Position numbers and translations under genes: made by a program. A DNA stretch of 21,726 bases, from assembly GCA_964583615.1 (NCBI GenBank), contig CAZOWM010000052.1, positions 1 to 21,726 of the forward strand. The letters run 5' to 3'. The stretch is from CAZOWM01 sp964583615. Lineage in GTDB: Bacteria > Spirochaetota > B62-G9 > DRHN01. The notes beneath the pieces were generated by a model. It was not told where the DNA came from. It worked only from the letters and a program-made list of their open reading frames with translations, and searched no databases. Below are positions 1 to 7,809 of the stretch, in pieces (positions within the stretch are counted from its first letter, which is position 1; every line of letters begins with the position of its first letter).

Positions 1-1
1 T

Positions 2-241
2 TGGAGCCTTCTTACGTCGTCAAAAAGCCCGCTTGGGAGCACCAAAGGCAATTACACAGCCACGGCCCATAAACTAGCACGCCTGATATATAGTCTTTTG
101 AAACACGGAACCGAATATGTCGATGCCGGCCAGGATTATTATGAAGAACAATACAGACAGCGTGTACTATACAACTTGAAAAGGAGAGCAAGGCAAATGG
201 GATTTTACCTCGTTGAGAAAGAAACGGGGGCTATTACATGA
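2..241 (+). CDS. IS110-type transposase, C-terminal end (partial, runs off the left edge)
   Basis: An open frame with no start runs from the window edge to a TGA and gives about 79 residues. It contains TATAHKLARLIYSLLKHG followed by a charged tail (YYEEQYRQRVLYNLKRRAR). From memory this matches the far C-terminus of IS110/IS116/IS902 transposases, where a helix of the form ATAHKLARIIY follows the serine-containing domain. The catalytic DEDD part lies outside the window, so activity cannot be judged. The end of the element must lie just after the stop, because a MarR-like remnant starts within about 10-35 bases. IS110 elements usually lack clear terminal inverted repeats, and none is seen. 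The family call is by motif recall only. Confidence 0.65.
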   Translation, partial: WSLLTSSKSPLGSTKGNYTATAHKLARLIYSLLKHGTEYVDAGQDYYEEQYRQRVLYNLKRRARQMGFYLVEKETGAIT

Positions 242-251
242 ATTACTGTAA

Positions 252-461
252 CATCAGTATGTTTGTGGGAAGTTACTTAGAAGCCCCCACGATCGACGCT
301 CATTCAATCTTCACATTACTCCGCGGGGAAAGAAAGCGCACGATCAATATATCACCACTGAGTATGAATTCCTCCAGAAACTCCTTCATTCTCTTCGAAC
401 TCCTGAAGAGCGGCAAATGTTAATTTCCTCATTACATAAAGCAGCACTCGGTATCGCCTGA
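252..461 (+). pseudogene. MarR-family regulator, C-terminal remnant
   Basis: The frame is open from after a TAA at 249-251 to a TGA at 459-461 and has no good start. It reads RSPHDRRSFNLHITPRGKKA, then a helical tail ending LRTPEERQMLISSLHKAAL. The DRR followed by a (I/L)TP-G-K strand is the wing of a MarR-type winged helix, and the PEER...LISSLHK tail matches the MarR dimerisation helix. The DNA-recognition helix and the N-terminal half are missing. Because the IS110-type transposase ends only about 10 bases upstream, insertion of that element probably removed the 5' part. It is likely non-functional. Confidence 0.6.
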
Positions 462-478
462 AGCTTCATTGATACATC

Positions 479-2707
479 CTATCGATCATCGGTTCTCAAT
501 TGCTGCTTTCCGTTTAACGTCCATACGATAAAGGAAACGGCAAGGAAGCAAAACCGGTCGAGTCGGAGCAGTCTCTCGTCCTTGAGGGCTGTGCTGAAGC
601 AATCGGAGACATTGACCTCACCGATATATATGTCAAGATTATTTATGAGGGTGCCTGCGCGCTGTGCGAATGCTTTCCTGTCCCTGCGGCTCATTAGTTT
701 GATTATATTGTGTACCTCCTTGGTAATGTGCTCGACAGTATCGAATTTTTGAGCATAGTCTTCCAGCAGGGAGATACCTTCGGTTGCTTTTTCGAGAAAA
801 CGCGTACAGATCGGATAAAACCAAGACCCCATCCCAAGAATTCCCGCTACGGAAAGGATGATCTCATCACGCAGATAGGGGGAGGTCTTTCGCTTGAGCT
901 TATTGAAAAGTACAGGTATGGTCAGCGCATCCTCAAAGATTTCGAGAGCTGCAGCAGCATGTATAATGAGACGAGGGTTGGCGGTGTGCGTGAGTATATT
1001 CCTGATACTGGAAATGCTCTCACGGTTTTCAAGACGGGCGAGGGCAACCATACACTCACCGCTCAGGAAATAATTGTCAGAGGCCAGTTGCTTCTGGAGT
1101 ATTGGGATCGCCTCTGTGTAGCCCTTTCTACCAATCACTTCAGCTGCCAGGTGGGCTGTGGTGTATGTGTGGTTTTTCAGTTCCCTGATGAGCGGCTGTA
1201 CCTCCCGATCGTCTGCCGGAAGTTTTTGCAGTGCAGCCAGCGCCTCGACTCGAATAGTGAATCTCGGCGATTTGAGCCTTGTCAGCACCTCCCCGATTGA
1301 TATTTCAGAAGGGGCTCCTGCAAGGGCTTCGATAACACGCTTTTCTTCTGACAAACTGGTTGACCTTCTTAAACGGTGCAACAGGCTGATTGCACGAAGG
1401 TCCCGTGGTGAAAATATGATGCTGAACGTGTCTGCTATAGAGTATGCGCCGAGCCTTTCCATTCGAGAGGCAATGAATACCAAAGCGATGAAGAGCATGG
1501 TCGGTAAAAGAAAGTAGAGCGCATAACCGCTTTTTACCGATGCGCTCACGCTCCTGCACCAGTCGAGAATGATGCCTCCCGATAACGCGCCGAGACCTCC
1601 CCCAAGTCCCTCGATAAGATAATACAGTGCACCGAGATTCAGCCTCTCCTCCGGGGTAATGGCATTGAAGAAGTAGGTTCGTCCTGCAGTTACAACACCA
1701 AAACTTCCGAAGCTGTGAAAAAAGAATATGAATATCGAAAATATAACGGCCTCCGTACTGCCGAGAGTCGGAGAAAGTATGATGGGGGCCAATGACAGCG
1801 TGATGACACCGGTAAAGAGAAAGTAGAGGGGTTTCGCTCCTATCCTGTCGATGAGGAAACCGCTCACAAGAGCCATGATCACGCCCCCCAGACTCCCGAA
1901 TACGGTATAAAAAATTACAAAGTTGTCAGGCTGAAGATAGACATCCTTGAGATAGAGGATGAGGAAGGGAGTAACCATAAAGGTGGAGAAGGACACAAGG
2001 AAATGAACTACCGCGAATTTTCTGAAGGCAGGACGGTGAAGCGCAGACCTGAAGCTCGACAGCATGCCTTCAGATATGCTTTCCGTTGTTTTCATCATCT
2101 CAGGCAGACGAAAGAACACGGCAGTTGCAAAGATTCCTGAAAAGATCCCGATAGTGATGAAAAGATCGTACATATATATGGGGGCATTTCGTCCCAGCAA
2201 CAGCGCCATGGCAATGCCCAGAAGCAGGGTCACGGTGTGGTTGATCGCCTGTAGGCGGGCCAAAAAACTGCCCCGCTCTTCTGCCGAGGTTATTTCACCG
2301 ATTATGGGATTATACCCCGGTATCGCAATACCACGGAAGATGTTGAAGCCGGAGACAGAGATGAGGATCAGAGCAAAGGCTATGAAATGCACGTTGTTCG
2401 TTGCAAAGAGGGGTGCTGCGAGAATCGGGATCATTGCAAAGTAGCGAATGAGCCAGTAGCGCCCCATAAGCCTGACTACGCCAAGTTTCGGGACAAGACG
2501 CCTTCCTAAAAATATAGCAACGTAGCTTGCGTAGCTGATAGCAGAGAGCACACCGATTAATATGCTGCCGGCACCCAGGCGAAGGGCAAAGAGGGTAATG
2601 ATGTTTCCGCTGAGAAAGACAAAGGATATGACATTAAAGAAATAGTATTTGGTTAGGGTTTTTCGCGCCCTGACCTTTTCTCCTGGTGTCAATTGTGGTT
2701 TATTCAT
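479..2707 (-). CDS. MFS transporter with C-terminal HEAT-repeat domain
   Basis: A 742-residue inner-membrane protein. Residues from about 20 to 430 form the usual hydrophobic segments of a major facilitator, including TM1 (YYFFNVISFVFLSGNIITLF) and a mid-protein loop with FLIDRIGAKP. From about residue 490 the protein is soluble and carries alpha-helical repeats of HEAT/PBS-lyase type, such as SPRFTIRVEALAALQKLP and GRKGYTEAIPILQKQLASD. Ordinary MFS proteins end near residue 400-450, so about 300 residues are extra. HEAT repeats normally bind proteins, which suggests a partner or regulatory role on the cytoplasmic side; that is inference. The ATG at 2707 was chosen because a 43-residue upstream extension (GTG at 2836) has no ribosome site and reads as non-coding. 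The substrate is unknown. It is divergent from the MBL-fold gene. Confidence 0.85.
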   Translation of the reverse strand: MNKPQLTPGEKVRARKTLTKYYFFNVISFVFLSGNIITLFALRLGAGSILIGVLSAISYASYVAIFLGRRLVPKLGVVRLMGRYWLIRYFAMIPILAAPLFATNNVHFIAFALILISVSGFNIFRGIAIPGYNPIIGEITSAEERGSFLARLQAINHTVTLLLGIAMALLLGRNAPIYMYDLFITIGIFSGIFATAVFFRLPEMMKTTESISEGMLSSFRSALHRPAFRKFAVVHFLVSFSTFMVTPFLILYLKDVYLQPDNFVIFYTVFGSLGGVIMALVSGFLIDRIGAKPLYFLFTGVITLSLAPIILSPTLGSTEAVIFSIFIFFFHSFGSFGVVTAGRTYFFNAITPEERLNLGALYYLIEGLGGGLGALSGGIILDWCRSVSASVKSGYALYFLLPTMLFIALVFIASRMERLGAYSIADTFSIIFSPRDLRAISLLHRLRRSTSLSEEKRVIEALAGAPSEISIGEVLTRLKSPRFTIRVEALAALQKLPADDREVQPLIRELKNHTYTTAHLAAEVIGRKGYTEAIPILQKQLASDNYFLSGECMVALARLENRESISSIRNILTHTANPRLIIHAAAALEIFEDALTIPVLFNKLKRKTSPYLRDEIILSVAGILGMGSWFYPICTRFLEKATEGISLLEDYAQKFDTVEHITKEVHNIIKLMSRRDRKAFAQRAGTLINNLDIYIGEVNVSDCFSTALKDERLLRLDRFCFLAVSFIVWTLNGKQQLRTDDR

Positions 2708-2871
2708 AGCAGTAGTACATGGAAACGTGAAGCCATGATGAGTATACGAAACATGAGTGCTCAATAATACAAAGAAGAGCAGCTCATGACAATTACATTT
2801 GCGTGGCAGGTAGACCGGGAAACTATCTTTGACCACAACAGTATTTTAATGTTTCGAATGTTGGACTCCTG

Positions 2872-2880
2872 TGTTATACT
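2872..2880 (+). promoter_or_regulatory. Extended -10 promoter for the MBL-fold gene
   Basis: TGTTATACT is an extended -10 element (TGn plus TATACT, 5 of 6 to consensus). It lies 32 bases before the ATG at 2913 and just upstream of the Shine-Dalgarno site. No convincing -35 is seen, which is normal for extended -10 promoters. The implied leader is about 25 bases. Confidence 0.45.
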
Positions 2881-2912
2881 GGCTTCATACCATTTTGAGG
2901 AGAAGAGGATTC

Positions 2913-3575
2913 ATGAAGATAAGAATTTGGGGGTGCCGTGGTTCCCTGCCCATACCAGGCCAGGGCACACTGAGATACGGAGGGAATACCACCTGTGTAG
3001 AACTCAGACTCAATGATGGCTCGGTAGTGGTAATCGATGCCGGAACGGGTATACGGAACCTTGGGAAAAAATTGGTGGAAGAGCAGAACCTGAAGGAGAT
3101 TTATCTCCTTCTCACACACTCGCACTGGGATCACCTCATGGGTTTTCCTTTCTTCAAGCCCGCTTATTTCGACCGGTTTACCATTCATGTGCGTGGGGGG
3201 CCCATTGCCAAGGAAACGCTGAAACGATACCTGGAACATCAGATGGAACCACCGTATTTCCCTGCGCGGATGAAAGCCATGAAGGCAGTGTTCGATATAA
3301 ACCATTGCAGGGATGCTGATCTTCTCATCCATGATGCGCAGTACACGAATGAGCAGTACTCATTTGCGAAAACTTGGGGACACAGCACATATGAGGCGGC
3401 TGTCAACCTCGCAATTGACGCACGGGTAAAGCGCCTTCTTCTCTTTCATCACGACCCAGACCGTACGGACAAGGAGCTTGACGGCATTGTCGAGCAGAGT
3501 CACAGAGCAATACAGCAGCGAAAGGGAAGGCTGCAATGCATGGCAGCGAGTGAGGGGAGGGAAATTGTGATATAG
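2913..3575 (+). CDS. MBL-fold metallo-hydrolase
   Basis: A 220-residue cytoplasmic metallo-beta-lactamase-fold protein. The N-terminus has IWGCRGSLPIPGQGTLRYGG, typical of the PhnP/RNase Z-like branch. The metal-binding motif is THSHWDH (His69, His71, Asp73, His74). Further ligands are probably the Asp in IHDAQYT, the His in WGHST and the His in LLFHHDPDRTD. The fold is therefore complete for a two-metal phosphodiesterase-like hydrolase, but the substrate cannot be told. The ATG at 2913 is preceded by a purine-rich Shine-Dalgarno (GAGGAGAAGAGGA, 2897-2909); an upstream in-frame ATG at 2871 overlaps the promoter -10 and is rejected. The gene is transcribed divergently from the MFS-HEAT gene. 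The region after its stop is decayed. Confidence 0.9.
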   Translation: MKIRIWGCRGSLPIPGQGTLRYGGNTTCVELRLNDGSVVVIDAGTGIRNLGKKLVEEQNLKEIYLLLTHSHWDHLMGFPFFKPAYFDRFTIHVRGGPIAKETLKRYLEHQMEPPYFPARMKAMKAVFDINHCRDADLLIHDAQYTNEQYSFAKTWGHSTYEAAVNLAIDARVKRLLLFHHDPDRTDKELDGIVEQSHRAIQQRKGRLQCMAASEGREIVI

Positions 3576-3611
3576 TCGAGTGGTGGGCGGGAGCTTTTTC
3601 ATTTGTCCGCT

Positions 3612-4160
3612 GCAGCTGTATAAGACACACGAGTATGTAAATGAGATGTTGCAACACCAGCTTCCCTCTTGAGGGTTCTGGAGAAGGAGGATGTACTCGT
3701 CGTTATTGCACACGACGAAGAAATCGATTCGCTGCAAGGAGAATGAGATGTTCGAGAAACCATTCAGCACTACGGCACGATGTTTATCGAAGGTTTTGAT
3801 ATTGGTATGATCGACTGGGAGCAGGAGCATAAGATTGATGAAAAATGGGAGCACGATGGATAGAAAATCTATGACATAAAAACGAGGGAAGACGAGGGGA
3901 GGCAATCTCTTAAGCATGTGGGTGCGATCCGAAGCTATAAGCATACGGGTCACACTCCTCATATTGGGGATATCGATCTGGACTGTTCGGGAAGTATTCG
4001 TTTTGTCCACCTGACGATATCGTTTATGGTGAGTGTAGATAAGAAACAGTGTCAGTGGAACGTGATTCTGGGGAGTCGTTACATAGCGAATAGGTATCAA
4101 GTACAGAAGGACTCCGGTCAGGATGATTGGAACAATGAGGTCGAGCATGGATATTCTTAA
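3612..4160 (+). pseudogene. Decayed plus-strand gene of uncertain family
   Basis: No intact gene covers 3576-4234. On the plus strand one frame shows codon-like composition with purine-rich first positions, but it is broken by TGA (about 3744) and TAG (about 3858), with a probable frameshift near 3655. The pieces read KTHEYVNEMLQHQ, then LEKEDVLVVIAHDEEIDS, then a stretch with MFIEGFDIGMIDWEQEH, and finally an 80-codon open piece (3918-4160). The VLVVIAHDEE plus a downstream W-containing segment faintly resembles the C-terminus of some MBL-superfamily lactonase-like proteins, which would fit the neighbouring MBL gene, but this is weak. The opposite strand holds a 262-codon open frame (3360-4148) with a hydrophobic start. 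It overlaps the MBL gene and its hydrophobicity is expected as the complement of acidic and basic codons. Confidence 0.35.
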
Positions 4161-4234
4161 GGACTGCCTCCGCTGCTTCCGGATATTCGAAAAGTTTCTC
4201 GTATGAGCGTTGGCTCCGGTTACGGAAAGATCTC

Positions 4235-4951
4235 TTAGAGATACTGTTGCATCTTCTTCGCCAGGTCCATATCCCTGTCGATCAGTATGATCTCGATTCG
4301 CCTGTTTTTTGCCTGTCCATTTTCGGTCTTGTTTGTTGCGATGGGACGGTATTGTCCGTAGGAGACGGCGCTCAGGCGTAACGGATCGATACCCGACTCC
4401 TTTTGTAGAAAACGTACCACAGTGACCGATCGTGCAGCGCCGAGCTCCCAGTTTGTGGGGTACTTCGCACGCAGTGACGGTCCGATCGGCACATTGTCGG
4501 TGTGACCCTCGACCCTGATGTTCTTCTGGGGTATTTTTTTTAAAATTGGTCCGATACGACGCAGCACAGCCTGCCCCGCCGGCTTTATCTCAGCCTTGCC
4601 GGTATCAAAGAACAGGCGCTCCGCAACTGTCAGTTGCAGGCGGTCTTTGATCTGTTTGACCTGGATTTCTCCACTGTCGATTTCTTTCTTCAGCTCACGG
4701 ATGAGGTTGTCATAGGTCTTTTTCAGCACTGCAACTTCCTGTTCCCGTTCCTTCTGAAGCACGGAGATCTGATTTTCCTGATCGGCTATCCGGGCTTGTG
4801 CCCGATCAAGCTCCTCACTGAGAGTCACGTTTTCGGACATGATGCGTGCGTTGTCTGACTCAAGCTTTTTAACCTTCTTTGTGGAAGCGCAGCCGAAGAG
4901 AAAAACAGCTGTAATCAGTGAAACCGTGACAATCACTATCGCTCTTTTCAT
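4235..4951 (-). CDS. OmpA-family peptidoglycan-associated lipoprotein
   Basis: A 238-residue outer-membrane lipoprotein. The signal peptide ends with the lipobox LFGC, giving lipidation at Cys21. Residues from about 25 to 105 are heptad-rich and charged (ESDNARIMSENVTLSEEL and following), so form a coiled coil. Residues from about 110 to 232 are an OmpA/MotB C-terminal domain that binds peptidoglycan: VEGHTDNVPIG, then AARSVTVVRFLQ, then NRRIEIILI. The layout (lipid anchor, coiled coil, OmpA domain) suits tethering the outer membrane to the cell wall. The ATG is preceded by AAGGAGCAATTATT, a good ribosome site. It has its own promoter and stands alone, with no partner gene beside it. Confidence 0.92.
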   Translation of the reverse strand: MKRAIVIVTVSLITAVFLFGCASTKKVKKLESDNARIMSENVTLSEELDRAQARIADQENQISVLQKEREQEVAVLKKTYDNLIRELKKEIDSGEIQVKQIKDRLQLTVAERLFFDTGKAEIKPAGQAVLRRIGPILKKIPQKNIRVEGHTDNVPIGPSLRAKYPTNWELGAARSVTVVRFLQKESGIDPLRLSAVSYGQYRPIATNKTENGQAKNRRIEIILIDRDMDLAKKMQQYL

Positions 4952-4986
4952 AATAATTGCTCCTTAATGATGAATGTCTTATTTTG

Positions 4987-5014
4987 ATTGTAATAAATAT
5001 TCATTCTTTGTAAA
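4987..5014 (-). promoter_or_regulatory. Sigma70-type promoter for the OmpA-family gene
   Basis: Reading the minus strand, TTTACA (5009-5014) and TACAAT (4987-4992) are separated by 16 bases. Each is 5 of 6 to the vegetative consensus. The implied start of transcription lies about 30 bases before the ATG at 4951. Called by eye. Confidence 0.5.
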
Positions 5015-5222
5015 TAAAAAAGATCATCTTTCAATATTGGCTTCAGAGAGGAGCATTTTTTTCAAGCTTGTAGCATTGTTATATGAGAGAGTGGGTCATT
5101 TGTGAGGGATTTAATCGCTTCATGAAATGCACCGTTTAAATATATAAGTTTTTCAAAAATAACACATGCGGTTTGCGATTTATTGTTTACTTTTTATTCT
5201 CTTTTCATTTATTATATAGTAT

Positions 5223-5252
5223 TTGACAGAATAGTATCATTTTATGTTTAAT
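5223..5252 (+). promoter_or_regulatory. Sigma70-type promoter for the SDR-kinase unit
   Basis: A perfect TTGACA (5223-5228) is followed after 18 bases by TTTAAT (5247-5252), 5 of 6 to TATAAT. The implied start near 5259 gives a leader of about 58 bases before the ATG at 5317. Confidence 0.6.
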
Positions 5253-5316
5253 ATCTATCATAATAACATTTATTTTTGTCCAAAATAACACAATAATAGA
5301 TTGAAGGAGCGAGATT

Positions 5317-6105
5317 ATGGGACAGTACATTTGTAAGGACAGATTCAAGGATTATGTCGTCTTGATTACTGGAGGTGGTAACGGGCTCGGTCAAGCCTGC
5401 GCAGTACGATTTGCGCAGGAAGGGGCTTTTGTGCTGGTTGCCGACATAGAAGAAAAGGGTATCGCCGAGACGAGAGAAAAAATTAAAAACATCGGAGGAG
5501 TATCGGAGGGCTACAATCTGGATATAACCAAGGTGGATGTGGTTGATCGGACAGTTGCGAAGATGATCGAAAAGCATAAAAAAATCGATGTCCTGTTAAA
5601 CAGTGCCGGAGTCTCGATTGAAAATAGGCTCGAAGATATCACCATCGAGGAGTGGCTTTTACACATCAATATAAATCTAAACGGGAGTTTCTATATCACC
5701 AGACCTGTTCTAAAAAACATGAAGGAGAGGAAGTTCGGCAAGATTATCTACATATCATCAAAATCGGGTATCATCGGACGGCCGAGACGTACCGCGTATT
5801 CTGCAGCGAAGTTTGGCGTGAACGGGCTTACGCAAGCTCTCGCTCTGGAGGTTGCAAAAGACGGCATTACGGTAAACTCAATCTGTCCCAGCAGGGTAGA
5901 GACCAGGATGCTTGAATCTGTGCTCGTGGGAAGAGCAGAAAAGTTCAATATTCCGTATGAAGAAGTACGAGAGGAGCATAGACAATCAATTCCTGTCGGA
6001 AGGCTGGGAAAGCCGGAAGAGGTGGCAAGCGTTGCGGTGTTTCTTGCCTCAGAAGATGCCACATATGTTACCGGTCAATTTATCTCCGTATCTGGAGGGA
6101 GATGA
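5317..6105 (+). CDS. SDR-family NAD(P)-dependent oxidoreductase
   Basis: A 262-residue classical short-chain dehydrogenase/reductase, of the usual family length. The nucleotide-binding motif TGGGNGLG is at residues 18-25. The acidic residue at the end of beta-2 (Asp43 in VADIEE) favours NAD(H) over NADP(H). The structural NSAG is at 95-98, and the catalytic Ser148-Tyr161-Lys165 set lies in YISSKSG and YSAAKFG. The conserved ICPSRVETRM and C-terminal TYVTGQFISVSGG strand are present. It is expected to oxidise a secondary alcohol or reduce a ketone, and pairing with an FGGY kinase suggests a polyol or sugar substrate, but this is inference. The start has a good ribosome site (GAAGGAGCGAGATT). 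The kinase follows after 115 bases on the same strand. Confidence 0.92.
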   Translation: MGQYICKDRFKDYVVLITGGGNGLGQACAVRFAQEGAFVLVADIEEKGIAETREKIKNIGGVSEGYNLDITKVDVVDRTVAKMIEKHKKIDVLLNSAGVSIENRLEDITIEEWLLHININLNGSFYITRPVLKNMKERKFGKIIYISSKSGIIGRPRRTAYSAAKFGVNGLTQALALEVAKDGITVNSICPSRVETRMLESVLVGRAEKFNIPYEEVREEHRQSIPVGRLGKPEEVASVAVFLASEDATYVTGQFISVSGGR

Positions 6106-6207
6106 GTCACAGGTATTATAAGAGTGCTTTTGCGACCTGAAGTCTCGGGAGTATCGGCTCTGGGTTGGCTTACGGAGAGTGTGCACGAATGAACAATTTC
6201 AGGAGAT

Positions 6208-6213
6208 GGAGGG
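6208..6213 (+). promoter_or_regulatory. Ribosome binding site that sets the kinase start
   Basis: GGAGGG ends seven bases before the ATG at 6221. This favours that start over the in-frame GTG at 6179, which has no ribosome site, and the ATG at 6206. Confidence 0.6.
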
Positions 6214-6220
6214 TCCGGCT

Positions 6221-7777
6221 ATGGATTTCTCAAAACCCTATGTGTTAGGAATTGATGCAGGAACAGGCGGGATGCGGGTTGGCATCTTCGATACGAATGG
6301 ACACCCGGTAATCTGCAAGAGCAAGGAATGCACAACACAGTTTCCAAAATACGGGTGGGTGGAGCAGGAACCGGACAAGTGGTGGGAATGTCTGGTATGC
6401 GCAACTCGTGAGGCCCTCACTGAGAGTGCAATAAATACGGATGATATTGTCGCGATTTGTGTAGACGGGACGTCAAGCACTGTGGTGGCAATAGACAAAA
6501 ACGGCTCGATTCTGAGAAATGCGATCATGTGGATGGACCACCGTGCGACTGCTCAGGCACAGAGAATATTCGAAACAGGTGATCCTATTCTGAAGATTTG
6601 CAAAGCCGGATTGAGTGCCGAGTGGTTTATAGCAAAGATACTCTGGCTGAGAGAGAATGAAAGGGAGACGTACGATAAAACCCGCTACTTCATGGAGCAG
6701 GCGGATTTCATCAATTACCGGCTGACAGGTATTCCCACAGCGAGCATAACGCATACTACCCACAGGTGGTTCTACAACAGCCGTGAAAGAAAATGGCCGA
6801 AAGCTTTCTATCACTCCATCGGACTTGATGATGCGATTGAAAGATTTCCGGAAAAGATCGTCAGAGTAAGCGAAGTCATCGGACCACTATCGGGGAAAGC
6901 AGCAAAGGCGCTTGGTCTTAACCCCAAGACGGTCGTAACAGGAGGCGGAACAGACGGATATATTGCGCCGCTTGGCGCGAACGTGCTCGAACCGGGGAAG
7001 GCAACACTGATAGGCGGGTCTTCTCACGTTATCGTGACATTTGTGAATGGTACCAAGAATATTCGAGGGATGTTCGGAAGCCACTATGACATCGTTTTAC
7101 CCGGTCTTGACGTCATCGAGGCGGGACAGGTATCCACAGGTTCAATTGTCAAGTGGTACAAGGAGTATTTCACAAAACACTATGAGCTCGAGGCAAAAAA
7201 GAAAGGAGTCAGTCATTTTGATTTACTGAGTAAAAAAGCATCGGAGATACCGATCGGATCCGAGGGTATCATCCTCCTGGACTACTGGCAGGGGAACAGA
7301 ACTCCCTATACAGATTATAACCTCCAGGGCGCGATATGGGGTCTGACGCTGAAATCGACTCCGGCCCATCTATTCAGGGCAATATTGGAGGGTGTCGCCT
7401 ATGGAACCGAGAACATCCTCCGTACCCTCAGCGATAACGGAGTGAACATACATTCTCTCTATGCGAACGGAGGGTTCGTAAACAGCAGTCTGTGGTTGAA
7501 AATCCATGCCGATGTAAGCAATGTTCCGGTCTATGTGCTTGAGTTTCCGGAAGCGACCATGATAGGGTCGGCCATATGTGCATCTGTTGGCGCAGGGCTT
7601 CATGGCAGCTTGATCGATGCTTCAAATAGTATGGTCAGGATAAAATATGTGGTAGAACCAGACAGGGAAAGTCATGAAATGTATCAGTTTTACTTCGACA
7701 AATACGTGAAAACTTACGAGGCATTGAGAGATCTCATGCACGAGATGTCGTATAAACAAAAGAGTACAGAACTCTAA
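6221..7777 (+). CDS. FGGY-family carbohydrate kinase
   Basis: A 518-residue cytoplasmic sugar kinase of the typical FGGY length (about 500). The N-terminal ATPase-fold motif is IDAGTGGMRVGIFD (from residue 11). WVEQEPDKWW is at 46-55, VDGTSST at 81-87 and MWMDHRA near 103-109. The catalytic base is probably Asp245 in GGGTDG. GGSSHV (265-270) and an EGVAYGTENIL helix belong to the C-terminal domain, and YANGGFVNSSLWLKIHAD is the adenine-binding GG region. The family phosphorylates pentuloses, hexuloses or polyols (xylulokinase, ribulokinase, glycerol and erythritol kinases). The exact substrate cannot be read from sequence. It shares a unit with the SDR, so an oxidise-then-phosphorylate route is plausible. 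A terminator-like hairpin follows it. Confidence 0.93.
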   Translation: MDFSKPYVLGIDAGTGGMRVGIFDTNGHPVICKSKECTTQFPKYGWVEQEPDKWWECLVCATREALTESAINTDDIVAICVDGTSSTVVAIDKNGSILRNAIMWMDHRATAQAQRIFETGDPILKICKAGLSAEWFIAKILWLRENERETYDKTRYFMEQADFINYRLTGIPTASITHTTHRWFYNSRERKWPKAFYHSIGLDDAIERFPEKIVRVSEVIGPLSGKAAKALGLNPKTVVTGGGTDGYIAPLGANVLEPGKATLIGGSSHVIVTFVNGTKNIRGMFGSHYDIVLPGLDVIEAGQVSTGSIVKWYKEYFTKHYELEAKKKGVSHFDLLSKKASEIPIGSEGIILLDYWQGNRTPYTDYNLQGAIWGLTLKSTPAHLFRAILEGVAYGTENILRTLSDNGVNIHSLYANGGFVNSSLWLKIHADVSNVPVYVLEFPEATMIGSAICASVGAGLHGSLIDASNSMVRIKYVVEPDRESHEMYQFYFDKYVKTYEALRDLMHEMSYKQKSTEL

Positions 7778-7778
7778 C

Positions 7779-7802
7779 AGGGAGCATGGCGCACCCTTTT
7801 TT
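7779..7802 (+). terminator. Weak rho-independent terminator after the kinase
   Basis: AGGG (7779-7782) can pair with CCCT (7794-7797), and a run of six T follows directly. The stem is short and the loop long, so it is weak, but it lies in the 32-base gap between two convergent genes where a terminator is expected. Confidence 0.35.
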
Positions 7803-7809
7803 ATGTACT

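Larger units (their letters stand above)
4952..5316. other. AT-rich divergent intergenic region
   Basis: These 365 bases separate the OmpA-family gene (leftwards) from the SDR gene (rightwards). The region is strongly AT-rich and has stop codons in all frames, so no gene is supported. It carries one promoter for each direction, listed separately. Between them (about 5015-5222) I see no clear palindrome, riboswitch or RNA gene. Confidence 0.6.

Noticed and set aside
710..1300. A 196-codon plus-strand ORF
   Set aside because: It is antisense to the HEAT-repeat part of the MFS gene and shows no recognisable domain.
2708..2836. N-terminal extension of the MFS-HEAT protein to a GTG at 2836
   Set aside because: No ribosome site is present, the residues do not look like coding sequence, and the ATG at 2707 lies at the natural MFS start.
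3360..4148. A 262-codon minus-strand ORF with a hydrophobic N-terminus
   Set aside because: It overlaps the MBL-fold gene by about 216 bases, its GGAGG lies too far from the ATG, and the plus strand has the more gene-like codon pattern. Reported only as a shadow of a decayed gene.
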